From Paenibacillus physcomitrellae (GTDB lineage: Bacteria > Bacillota > Bacilli > Paenibacillales > Paenibacillaceae), in assembly GCF_002240225.1 (NCBI RefSeq), contig NZ_CP022584.1, positions 4,751,850 through 4,815,849 on the forward strand: a stretch of 64,000 bases of DNA, read 5' to 3'. A program made the translations under genes and the position numbers. Positions 35,749 through 43,845 of this stretch are shown here, piece after piece (positions within the stretch are counted from its first letter, which is position 1; every line of letters starts with the position of its first letter). Below the pieces are notes generated by a model. That model was not told the DNA's origin. It made no database searches and saw nothing but the letters and a program-made list of their open reading frames with translations.

Positions 35749-38121
35749 TTGGCATTAAACATTAGTAAAAGCGCAAGCAGCAGCCCGGATACACCTTGTA
35801 CGTTCCGGGTTGAGCTTTCAGCGGAGGGCAGCCTTACAACATTGGATTTGCCTTTGTATCTGGTGTTCGCTATTGATGCAACTTCGACGATGGGCATACA
35901 GGATGTCAACAACAATACGGCAACACGCTTTCAGGTTGCGGTTGAAGCGATTCACGGCTTCCTGGACATTATTTTTTCTGAAGAATATGCGTCCGTCGAG
36001 AAGCATATCGCCGTTGTATCGTTCGGAAACGGAGCCAGGGTGCATGTCACGCAGGCTGACGCCGAAGGAAGATTTAGCGGTTTAGTCAACCCGGCTCCTT
36101 TAACGGTACCAGCCGGCGGCGGTGCACCGGTACAAGATCATTACATAGGCGCCAACAGCTACGACCCGGCGCAGGCGGTAACGGCGCTGGCCAACTTTAG
36201 GAGCGTGGCGGACAAAACCACCTTTTTCTATGAGAATGAGGAAGAAGTTGAAACGATGATCAACAATATAAGTCGTTACAGCAATACAAATATCGAATCG
36301 GGTTTTCTTTTAGCCGGTGAACTGTTAGAAGATATTCCAGTTGAAGCTCACAAGTTGATCATTCTTTTGACGGATGGTGAGAGCGCAGCATCGTCCACTT
36401 TCTATGCCTACTATAATGAAGCCGATATTCCAAATCGGATCAATGCAGCGCTTCTCGTCCAAGAGGGGAACACACTCTTTGCCGATTCTGGCGGTATCCG
36501 GGCACAAGTTACGAACGAGGACTTGATCCGGGAAGGTATCGACCCGAGCAGCTTCGACCGAGCAACCTTCACGCCGTTACAAGTCGTCAGTCTCAAAATG
36601 CGTGCACTTGGAAGGAGCGAAGCGTTCTTTACAGCTGCAACCCAGTCGCTCACCATTAATCCGTTTGCCGGTGAATGGCATAATTTCGATGGAAGAAACA
36701 GTGACAATGCGACGCGTGTGCCAGCCATACCCAATTTGCTCGACGACATTACATTAAACGGTTATTACTGGTCTAATGGACGCATTGGATTTGCGGCTAA
36801 TTATTATTACTACCAGCACAGCCCGTTCTTCGCCAAGGTGGGAGGCATTTGGCAATATTCGCAATCGGACACGGGTATCCCTCTTCAACCGGTATATGAA
36901 GATGCTTTTTTCCGTCAAAGCCTGATCGGCCGCGAGCTCGAGACGGTCACGTTTGACAACTCCGAGACGGAGCTTATGATCTTCGCCACCGACGAAAAAA
37001 TCCCGCAAACCCGGCTTATCGATTATTACGAGCAAACAAGCCGGAATATCTTCGGCAGCAACGAAGCCAAGCGGTTTATGATCGCCGCCTCGGAAGCCAT
37101 CCGCGCGAATGGGATTAGGATCGATACGATCGGGATCGGCCATTCGGTTCTGCTGCCCGAATATTTGAATGAAACGGCGTCTTCGGGCCAAGCCTTTTTC
37201 GTTCCTCTCGAAGTTGCCCATGCTCAAGACGCGCTGCGTGATCAGATGCTTGCCGTCACTAACGCAGAGCTTGGTTTCTTTAGCGATGTCGTCATCACCG
37301 ATATGGTTCCCCGTCGTTCCAGCGATGTGTCTCCTCTGCAGAATGATGGTACCTTCACACTGGATACGAATTCGCTCCAGGTTGCCTTTGTGCAGACACC
37401 GGAAAGTCCGGTTCTATTTCAGCCTGTCGATTTGAATGGCGGACCTGTCAGCGTAATCGAAGAGGGGGATCGTTATATTATCGCTTTACGAGCCGGCGAC
37501 CTGTGGGCTCCGGAGGAAGCCGTTCTACAAGAAGGGCGTTTCTTCAGAGCGATTATCGCTTTTGACCTCACTCCGAATCCAGGCGTAATCTCTCAAAGCG
37601 GCGAGAACGTACCTGATATCCCGGCTAATATCGAAGCCTCCGTAAGTTGGGTAGAAGCGAGAGTGGAAAGAACACTGCCTTATCCACCCGCTTTGGTGTT
37701 CGTGCCTGCCTTCTGCACACCTCAGCTCCCGTTTATCGAGCCTCCGGTCCCCCCACCTCCGGTTGTAGAGATCGGGATGGACCCGCCCGACGTTTTCCCG
37801 GGAGGAGAAATAACGATCATTATAACGGTCCAAAATGTGGCCGACATTGCGATTGTGAAACAGCTGCAAGTTGGTCTTCCTGCAGGATTCCAATTTGTTC
37901 CCCGATCCTTGGTTGTCCGTGATCAGCCGTATTTAGCGGAAACGCTTAATAATATTGATCTTGGCGTTAATCAGCCTGGAGAAGTGGATACGATTCTCTT
38001 CCGGCTTACCGCGCCGGTTATCAATCTTTTTGAGCAGAATACGCTTCTAGCCATATTACGTACCACTGTGGGTGATGTTAAGGTATCTGTCGAAATTCCA
38101 ATCGAAGAAGAGGAAGAGTGA
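35749..38121 (+). CDS. Large VWA-domain protein with DUF11-like C-terminal domain, no signal peptide
   Basis: A 790-residue protein. The N-terminal domain is a von Willebrand A fold with metal-site motif DATSTMG near residue 43 and LIILLTDGES near residue 205, interrupted by a large insert of about 200 residues (to about residue 430) before a further VWA-like end (IDTIGIGHSVLLPE). Residues of about 660-680 are Pro-rich (PPVPPPP), followed by a DUF11-type beta domain (MDPPDVFPGGEITIIITVQNVADIA) and an acidic tail. There is no signal peptide, TM segment or LPXTG. I chose the TTG 9 bases after GGAAGGG, giving MALNISKSA; a GTG at 35731 would place that Shine-Dalgarno inside the gene. It is monocistronic with its own terminator. 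A metal-dependent adhesion or scaffold role is a guess. Confidence 0.85.
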   Translation: MALNISKSASSSPDTPCTFRVELSAEGSLTTLDLPLYLVFAIDATSTMGIQDVNNNTATRFQVAVEAIHGFLDIIFSEEYASVEKHIAVVSFGNGARVHVTQADAEGRFSGLVNPAPLTVPAGGGAPVQDHYIGANSYDPAQAVTALANFRSVADKTTFFYENEEEVETMINNISRYSNTNIESGFLLAGELLEDIPVEAHKLIILLTDGESAASSTFYAYYNEADIPNRINAALLVQEGNTLFADSGGIRAQVTNEDLIREGIDPSSFDRATFTPLQVVSLKMRALGRSEAFFTAATQSLTINPFAGEWHNFDGRNSDNATRVPAIPNLLDDITLNGYYWSNGRIGFAANYYYYQHSPFFAKVGGIWQYSQSDTGIPLQPVYEDAFFRQSLIGRELETVTFDNSETELMIFATDEKIPQTRLIDYYEQTSRNIFGSNEAKRFMIAASEAIRANGIRIDTIGIGHSVLLPEYLNETASSGQAFFVPLEVAHAQDALRDQMLAVTNAELGFFSDVVITDMVPRRSSDVSPLQNDGTFTLDTNSLQVAFVQTPESPVLFQPVDLNGGPVSVIEEGDRYIIALRAGDLWAPEEAVLQEGRFFRAIIAFDLTPNPGVISQSGENVPDIPANIEASVSWVEARVERTLPYPPALVFVPAFCTPQLPFIEPPVPPPPVVEIGMDPPDVFPGGEITIIITVQNVADIAIVKQLQVGLPAGFQFVPRSLVVRDQPYLAETLNNIDLGVNQPGEVDTILFRLTAPVINLFEQNTLLAILRTTVGDVKVSVEIPIEEEEE

Positions 38122-38193
38122 TTTTGCGGTCAAAAGGTGATTGATTAAAGGGGAAATGGAGTCCTTTCAAGCGGATTCTATCTCAATAAAAAT

Positions 38194-38235
38194 AAGCTTT
38201 TGAATGGCTGGATGCCTTCAAGGGCTTGTTTTTTT
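38194..38235 (+). terminator. Rho-independent terminator after VWA gene
   Basis: AAGCTTTTGAA (38194-38204) pairs with TTCAAGGGCTT (38217-38227; two G-U pairs), followed by a T-run. Confidence 0.85.
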
Positions 38236-38315
38236 ATATGCACAATAAACTAGACGAACGGCTTGGCTTTGTCTCGAAGTAGATTTGAAATAACCAGAAA
38301 GATCCAATTTTCATA

Positions 38316-38345
38316 TTGCAACCGTTTTCAACTCTAGAGTAGGAT
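38316..38345 (+). promoter_or_regulatory. Sigma-A-like promoter of the sugar-sensor operon
   Basis: TTGCAA (38316-38321), 18-base spacer, TAGGAT (38340-38345). The -10 region is part of the 12-mer TAGAGTAGGATA that recurs upstream of xylG. Confidence 0.5.
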
Positions 38346-38365
38346 AAAGGTTGAGGTGAAGGAGC

Positions 38366-39349
38366 TTGGATAAAAAATGGCTAGCCGGTGTTACGGTCTT
38401 ATTTGTATTATTGACCTATTTGTTTATGAGCTTTGCTCACCATTCCAGCAAAATGGGCAGTATCGTGAAAGAATTGCAGGGACGGCCCGGAAACGGGGAA
38501 CACCGTTACCATATCGTGCTTATCGAACAGGAGCGCTATAACCCGTATTGGGTCAGGGTGGAAAAGGGAGCGGAACAAGCCGCGAAGGAACTCGGCATAG
38601 ACATCGAATTCGCCGGGGCAATCCGCAACAATATGGAAGAACAACTCAGCCTGCTGGAAAAGGCCATCGCCGCGCGGGTGGATGCGATAATTGTTCAAGG
38701 ACTGAACGAGGAGAGTTTTACGCCCGTGATTGATAAGGCCGTCAGACGAGGTATTCCGGTCATCACGATTGATACGGATGCTCCTGGCAGCAAACGGCTT
38801 GCCTATGTCGGCACCGATAACGAAGCTGCTGGCGAACGTTTGGGCCGGCTGATCGTGCAAACGACCGGCGGCGTAGGGAAAATCGGCGTCATCATCGGCA
38901 GCGATCAGGCTGAAAGCCAGCTGCAGCGGCTGAATGGACTAAAGAAAGCGGTAGCAGATTACAAGGGGCTTGAGCTTGTCGAAGTACGCAGCTCAAACAT
39001 TTCGCATATGCAGGCGATTCAACAGGCGGCCAATATGCTTATGCGGCACCCCGAAATCACCATTATGGTCGGCACGAGTGCGACGGACGCCATGGGTGTG
39101 CTGCAGGCTGCGCAAAGTCTGAAGCGGGATAAGCTCAAAATTATCGGCTTTGATAACCAGAAAGAGACGTTGGATGCGATCACCCGCGGTCAAATTGAAG
39201 CGAGTGTGGCGCAGCAGCCTTTTCTGATGGGACAAATGGCGGTACAGCTGCTGAATGAGCATTTTCAAGGAAAACAACTGGAGCCTGACTATTTTACCGA
39301 CGTCAAAGTGCTTGACAAGAGCAACGCAATGGAAGGAGAAAGCCTGTGA
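38366..39349 (+). CDS. Membrane-anchored periplasmic-type sugar-binding sensor (XylFII-like)
   Basis: A 327-residue type I periplasmic-binding-fold protein of the ribose/xylose class (HIVLIEQERYNPYWVRVEKGAEQAAKELG, DAIIVQGLNEESF, VITIDTDAPGS, IIGFDNQKETLDAITRG). The N terminus has an uncleaved TM anchor (WLAGVTVLFVLLTYLFMSFA) and no lipobox Cys. Its stop overlaps the GTG of the kinase gene, so it is a co-sensor rather than a transport component. This matches XylFII of Clostridium beijerinckii, which presents xylose to its LytS kinase. The start is TTG with GAGGTG/AAGGAG upstream. Confidence 0.87.
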   Translation: MDKKWLAGVTVLFVLLTYLFMSFAHHSSKMGSIVKELQGRPGNGEHRYHIVLIEQERYNPYWVRVEKGAEQAAKELGIDIEFAGAIRNNMEEQLSLLEKAIAARVDAIIVQGLNEESFTPVIDKAVRRGIPVITIDTDAPGSKRLAYVGTDNEAAGERLGRLIVQTTGGVGKIGVIIGSDQAESQLQRLNGLKKAVADYKGLELVEVRSSNISHMQAIQQAANMLMRHPEITIMVGTSATDAMGVLQAAQSLKRDKLKIIGFDNQKETLDAITRGQIEASVAQQPFLMGQMAVQLLNEHFQGKQLEPDYFTDVKVLDKSNAMEGESL

Positions 39350-40785
39350 CGATCCGCAGAAAGCTGTTTATTTTTATACCGCTGCTGGTGCTCCTTATGA
39401 GCTCGGTTTCTTTCTTTCTGTTTGAAAGCAGTAAAAATGTGCAGGAAAGCTATAACCTAATGATGAACCGGATTTTGTTGTATAAGGACGTATCCAATGA
39501 GGTTGAGCTCAGCATGCAGTCCTTGAACTTCTATATTATGCAGATGGACACGGACAGCCTGCCGGGAGTTGTGCAGCATCTGGATGAGGTGCGACGGCTT
39601 CGCCAGGAGCTGGATGGTCTGGAGACGACAGGCAGCAGTGATTTACCGCTTGTGAATTACCGCAATATTATCGATACCTTTCTGGAGCAGGTGGAAGGAA
39701 TGATCGATCAGATTGAATACCAGGACTACAACACGATAGCCGGAGAATATATTGAAGCGGAGCAGACGGAACGTTTTATCCGGGAGGAAGCGCAGGAACT
39801 GGTGGACATTGAGCTGGAGCAATACAAGCCTATTTATCAGGAAATGATGGATACGACGGAGAAGCTGAACAGATACGGGATTCTGATGGTGATTAACGCG
39901 GCTGCGCTAAGCATTATGCTGGCTATGTGGCTGTCGAGCAGCATTATTGAACCGATCCGTAGGCTTGTCTCTACGGCCAAACAAATTTCCAAGGGGCGTA
40001 TGGATACGAAAGCGCCGGAAAGCGATAAAAACGACGAAATCAGTATTTTAAACCGGGCTTTCAACGGAATGCTCGATAATATTCAAAGGCTGTTGGCGGA
40101 CAACATTCAAAGCCTGGAAAAGGACCGGCTCGTCAAGGAATTGGAGTTGAAGGCGCTTCAGAGCCAAATTAATCCGCACTTTTTGTTTAATACACTTAAC
40201 TCCATTTCGAGACTTGCTTACATTGAAGGAGCTTTAAAAACAAGCGACCTTACCGTATCCGTATCACGGCTTCTCAGATACAATCTGCAGAAGCTTAACC
40301 AGGCGGTTCCGCTGCGGGAAGAGGTGGAGCATGTCACTGAATATATCAAAATCCAGAAAGCGCGGTTTCGGGACCGTATAACATTCGTGATGGACATTGA
40401 TGAGCGTGCGCTCGCCGGACTGATTCCCTGCCTGACGCTGCAGCCGATTCTGGAGAACGCCTTTGTGCACGGGATTGAGCAAATGGAGGAGGGCGCCATG
40501 TTGAAGCTTAGTATCGAGTACCGCGGGGATGCGGTGCAAATCGAAATTAAGGACAATGGTGTCGGCATGAGCCGGGAAACGGCGGAAATGCTGCTGAAAT
40601 CCATCAGGGAGGATGCGCCTCGTATCGGCGGAAGCAAACGAAAATCAACCGGGCTTGGAACGCATAACGTGTTCAAAAGATTGCATTTATTTTTTGACGG
40701 GAAGCAGCAAATCGAAATCGAAAGCGCAGAAGGTGCGGGAACAGCGGTGTTGTTCAGGCTGCCCTTTATGACCACGGCGCCATAA
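39346..40785 (+). CDS. LytS/YesM-type sensor histidine kinase
   Basis: A 479-residue kinase with TM1 at residues 7-28, a helical extracytoplasmic region of about 145 residues, TM2 at about 180-205, and a HAMP domain. Phospho-acceptor His278 lies in QSQINPHFLFNTLN, with a HATPase N-box at ENAFVHGIEQ and DNGVGMSRE. The small helical sensor region lacks a ligand pocket, consistent with sensing through the upstream binding protein. The GTG start overlaps that gene's stop; AAGGAGA precedes it. Confidence 0.92.
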   Translation: MTIRRKLFIFIPLLVLLMSSVSFFLFESSKNVQESYNLMMNRILLYKDVSNEVELSMQSLNFYIMQMDTDSLPGVVQHLDEVRRLRQELDGLETTGSSDLPLVNYRNIIDTFLEQVEGMIDQIEYQDYNTIAGEYIEAEQTERFIREEAQELVDIELEQYKPIYQEMMDTTEKLNRYGILMVINAAALSIMLAMWLSSSIIEPIRRLVSTAKQISKGRMDTKAPESDKNDEISILNRAFNGMLDNIQRLLADNIQSLEKDRLVKELELKALQSQINPHFLFNTLNSISRLAYIEGALKTSDLTVSVSRLLRYNLQKLNQAVPLREEVEHVTEYIKIQKARFRDRITFVMDIDERALAGLIPCLTLQPILENAFVHGIEQMEEGAMLKLSIEYRGDAVQIEIKDNGVGMSRETAEMLLKSIREDAPRIGGSKRKSTGLGTHNVFKRLHLFFDGKQQIEIESAEGAGTAVLFRLPFMTTAP

Positions 40786-40840
40786 ACGTAATTGGGGACA
40801 ATGGAGGAGACATTTACAACAAAAGAGTGGGGGAATAGGC

Positions 40841-42424
40841 ATGTACAGCTTGCTGATTGCGGACGATGAGGCACTGGAAAGGGAAGGCCTGGAGCTGATG
40901 ATCCGGCATATGATGCCGGACACGTTTACATTCCTGCACGCCGAAAACGGGCGGAGAGCGATCCAGATCGCGGAAGAGAAACGGCCGGACTTTATTTTTA
41001 TGGATATTAAAATGCCAGGTATTCAAGGTTTGGAGGCTGTCCGTGAAATTATGTCCAAGGATCCGGCGGCCAAGATTGTAATCGTTACTGCTCATGATTA
41101 TTTCTCTTATGCGAAGGAAGGACTGGCGTTAGGTGTGCGCGGATACCTGCTTAAGCCGGCAAGTACGGCGGAGGTGCAGGACACGCTGACAACGCTTATT
41201 GCCGAATGGGAGGAAGAGAAACGGGCGCGAAACGACCAGCTGGCCCTGCGGGAGAAGCTGTCCCAGCTGATGCCTCTGGCTGAGAACGAGCTCTCGCTGA
41301 TGCTGATGCTGGAATGCGTTCAGGAAGTGGAGCTGGAGCAGTTAGCAGGGCTCCTGGATTTGCAGTGGCACAAAGGATACGCGATGGTGCTGTCCTACTC
41401 CCGCCGTACCAAAAAGGAGCTGGAAACGTTCCAGCTCGTCAAAAAAGAGATTTACGAGGCCGTCAAGCAGATGGCCAAACCGAATTTGTCCTGCATGGTC
41501 AGTCCGGTGGTCGGCTACCAGATGGCCTTGTTCATTCCGTTTCCTCCCGGCAAACCTGCCTATTCGCAGCGGGTCGTTTCTCTGGAATGGGGAGAGAAAA
41601 TTCGCTGCTTCATCGAGGAGCGGTTTCAGGTTCCGCTTTCCGTCGGCATCGGATCAATCCGAGAGGGCTGGGACGGCATGAACCGCTCCTACCGCGAGGC
41701 ATTGCGCGTCTGCGCCGATGACAGCGATATCGTCAGCGTCCGGCATTACGACGATATTACACAAAGCCTGGGCCGGAAAATCATTTCACTGGACGACGAG
41801 AAGAAGCTGCTGGATGCTTTGCTGCGGTTCGACAAGCAGGATACAACGGAGCGGTTTAGTCTGCTGTTCGATCGGTTGGAGCAAAGTGAACCCCGGTCGT
41901 TTCCTCGGCTGCGAGGAGAAGTGGTGGGCCTGCTCCTGTTTCTGAGCCGCGGGGCACGCCTCGGGGACGGTGCCGAGCTGATCTCTACCCTCGGGGCGGC
42001 TGAAGACGCCGAAACGCTTCGCAGCGGAGCGGTCTTATGGCTGGGGACCCTGATTGACGGTATGAAGGAAGAGAAGGAGCAAAGCCGCTCCAGTGTGCTG
42101 CAGAGAGCTCTGCTTTATATCGATGAGAAATACAAAGAGGATATCTCTATGGAGCAGTGCGCGGAATTCGTAAATTTAAGCCCTTATTATTTCAGCAAAC
42201 TCTTCAAGCTGCAGACGGGCGAAACTTTTATCGATTACGTGACCCGGCTGCGCATCGACGAAGCGAAGAAACTGATCGCAGAGCAGAATCTCAGTCTGAA
42301 GGAAATTTGTTACGAGGTTGGGTACAACGATCCGAACTACTTCAGCCGCGTCTTCAAAAAGGCCATGGGCATTCCCCCAAGTGAGTACCGCCAGCAGGCT
42401 GGCGCCAAGTCCTTGTTCATTTGA
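40841..42424 (+). CDS. YesN-type response regulator (REC + AraC DNA-binding)
   Basis: A 527-residue regulator with receiver Asp55 in FIFMDIKMPGIQ and Lys in GYLLKPAS. The C-terminal AraC double helix-turn-helix is ISMEQCAEFVNLSPYYFSKLFKLQTGETFI and LSLKEICYEVGYNDPNYFSRVFKKAMGIPPSEYR. It completes the three-gene sensor operon. The likely target is the xylF promoter 200 bases downstream. A terminator hairpin includes its stop codon. Confidence 0.93.
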   Translation: MYSLLIADDEALEREGLELMIRHMMPDTFTFLHAENGRRAIQIAEEKRPDFIFMDIKMPGIQGLEAVREIMSKDPAAKIVIVTAHDYFSYAKEGLALGVRGYLLKPASTAEVQDTLTTLIAEWEEEKRARNDQLALREKLSQLMPLAENELSLMLMLECVQEVELEQLAGLLDLQWHKGYAMVLSYSRRTKKELETFQLVKKEIYEAVKQMAKPNLSCMVSPVVGYQMALFIPFPPGKPAYSQRVVSLEWGEKIRCFIEERFQVPLSVGIGSIREGWDGMNRSYREALRVCADDSDIVSVRHYDDITQSLGRKIISLDDEKKLLDALLRFDKQDTTERFSLLFDRLEQSEPRSFPRLRGEVVGLLLFLSRGARLGDGAELISTLGAAEDAETLRSGAVLWLGTLIDGMKEEKEQSRSSVLQRALLYIDEKYKEDISMEQCAEFVNLSPYYFSKLFKLQTGETFIDYVTRLRIDEAKKLIAEQNLSLKEICYEVGYNDPNYFSRVFKKAMGIPPSEYRQQAGAKSLFI

Positions 42425-42437
42425 ACAAGGACTTTTT
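42407..42437 (+). terminator. Terminator embedding the stop codon of the response regulator
   Basis: AAGTCCTTGTTCA (42407-42419) pairs with TGAACAAGGACTT (42422-42434), followed by T residues. The 13-bp stem starts inside the last codons, and the stop TGA (42422-42424) opens the second arm. Confidence 0.88.
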
Positions 42438-42579
42438 TGCGCTCAAGGACTAAAAAGTCCTGTGAAAGACTTTGGAAGGAGCTTATCTTTCATTTGAGGC
42501 CAAACAAGTGAAGGCGGAGGGCAAAGAAGTGCAGGCATTCATCGCCCCTTTCCTTTCATCCCGGTGCTAGAATCTTAAA

Positions 42580-42593
42580 TGAAAGCGCAATCA
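42580..42593 (+). promoter_or_regulatory. cre-like site in the xylF leader
   Basis: TGAAAGCGCAATCA fits TGNAANCGNNNNCA. It lies downstream of a possible -10 (TAGAAT, 42568-42573) and 31 bases before the chosen xylF start, as expected for CcpA repression of a pentose transporter. Confidence 0.5.
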
Positions 42594-42623
42594 ATCCTAA
42601 GATTTGGAAAAGGGGCGAAAAAA

Positions 42624-43718
42624 TTGAGAAATTTCGGGTCTACTTTACGGTTAAGCTTGGCGTCCATTCTGCTCGCATCCACTTTGGCGGCGTGCGGCGT
42701 TGTGTCGGACGGAAACAGTAAAAACTCTGCAAACAGCGGAAGCGGCGGGAATGCCAAAGACGATAAAATCGTTATCGGCTTGTCGCTGGATACTTTGAAA
42801 GAGGAACGCTGGCAGAAAGACCGCGACCTTTTTTCCGCCAAAGTCCAAGAGCTGGGCGGAGAAGTGAAGGTACTCGCCGCCAACGGCGACGACGCGGTGC
42901 AGATGAGCCAGGCGGAGCAGCTGATCTCGCAAGGCGTAGACGTGCTGGTCGTCGTGGCCCACAATGCGGAAGCTACCGCGCCAATCGTGGAGAAAGCACA
43001 CAAGGAAGGCATCAAGGTGATCGCGTATGACCGTCTGATCAACAATGCGGACGTGGACTATTACATCTCTTTTGACAACGTACGGGTCGGCGAGCTTCAA
43101 GCCCAGGCCGTTACCGAAGCAGCTCCGAAAGGCAATATCGTATACATCGGCGGGGCAGATACCGACAACAACGCGCACATGTTTAAAGAAGGCGCGATGA
43201 ACGTGCTCAAGCCGCTTGTGGATAAAGGCGACATCAAGATCGTATATGATCAGTTCTCCAAAGACTGGAAGCCGGAAGAAGCTTTGAAGAACATGGAAAA
43301 TGCGCTCACTGCCAATAACAATGACATTCAAGGCGTAGTCGCTGCAAACGACGGCACCGCAGGCGGTGTGGTTCAAGCGTTGACCGCACAAGGCATGGAC
43401 GGCAAAATTCCGGTATCCGGCCAAGATGCCGACCTGGCGGGCGTACAGCGGATCGCCGAGGGCAAACAGCTGATGACCGTCTACAAACCGATCAACCTGA
43501 TCGCAACAACCGCAGCTGAAATGGCCGTATCCGCGGCTAAAGGCGAAGAAGTGAAAGCGGACAAAACCGTTAACAACGGCAAAATCGACGTTCCTTCCGT
43601 GCTGCTGGATCCGATTGCGGTGAACAAAGACAACCTGGATGTGGTCATCAAAGACGGCTTCCACAAGCTGGAAGAGGTTTATAAGAACGTTCCGAAGGAC
43701 CAATGGCCAAAAGAATAA
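42624..43718 (+). CDS. xylF: D-xylose ABC transporter substrate-binding lipoprotein
   Basis: A 364-residue lipoprotein with lipobox STLAAC (Cys24), a Ser/Asn/Gly linker and a type I binding fold closely resembling XylF: KIVIGLSLDTLKEERWQKDRD, VIAYDRLINNADVDYYISFDN, and KPINLIATTAAEMA. I chose the TTG (42624), preceded by AAAAGGGG, because it gives a compact signal peptide. The ATG at 42579 overlaps the cre-like site and has no ribosome-binding site. It works with XylG and XylH downstream. Confidence 0.92.
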   Translation: MRNFGSTLRLSLASILLASTLAACGVVSDGNSKNSANSGSGGNAKDDKIVIGLSLDTLKEERWQKDRDLFSAKVQELGGEVKVLAANGDDAVQMSQAEQLISQGVDVLVVVAHNAEATAPIVEKAHKEGIKVIAYDRLINNADVDYYISFDNVRVGELQAQAVTEAAPKGNIVYIGGADTDNNAHMFKEGAMNVLKPLVDKGDIKIVYDQFSKDWKPEEALKNMENALTANNNDIQGVVAANDGTAGGVVQALTAQGMDGKIPVSGQDADLAGVQRIAEGKQLMTVYKPINLIATTAAEMAVSAAKGEEVKADKTVNNGKIDVPSVLLDPIAVNKDNLDVVIKDGFHKLEEVYKNVPKDQWPKE

Positions 43719-43845
43719 ACTAGCGTAACAACGGTGCGGGCGCGGGTCCTTTGCGAATTTCTTCATAAACCTTGACGGTTTTAGAGTAGGATAGCGTTGG
43801 GTACGCGCCCTGCCGAATTACCGGGCCGGAAGGGGAGCTAAGCCT

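Noticed and set aside
42651..43766. 371-codon minus-strand frame opposite xylF
   Set aside because: This is an antisense shadow of xylF, which is a clear gene.
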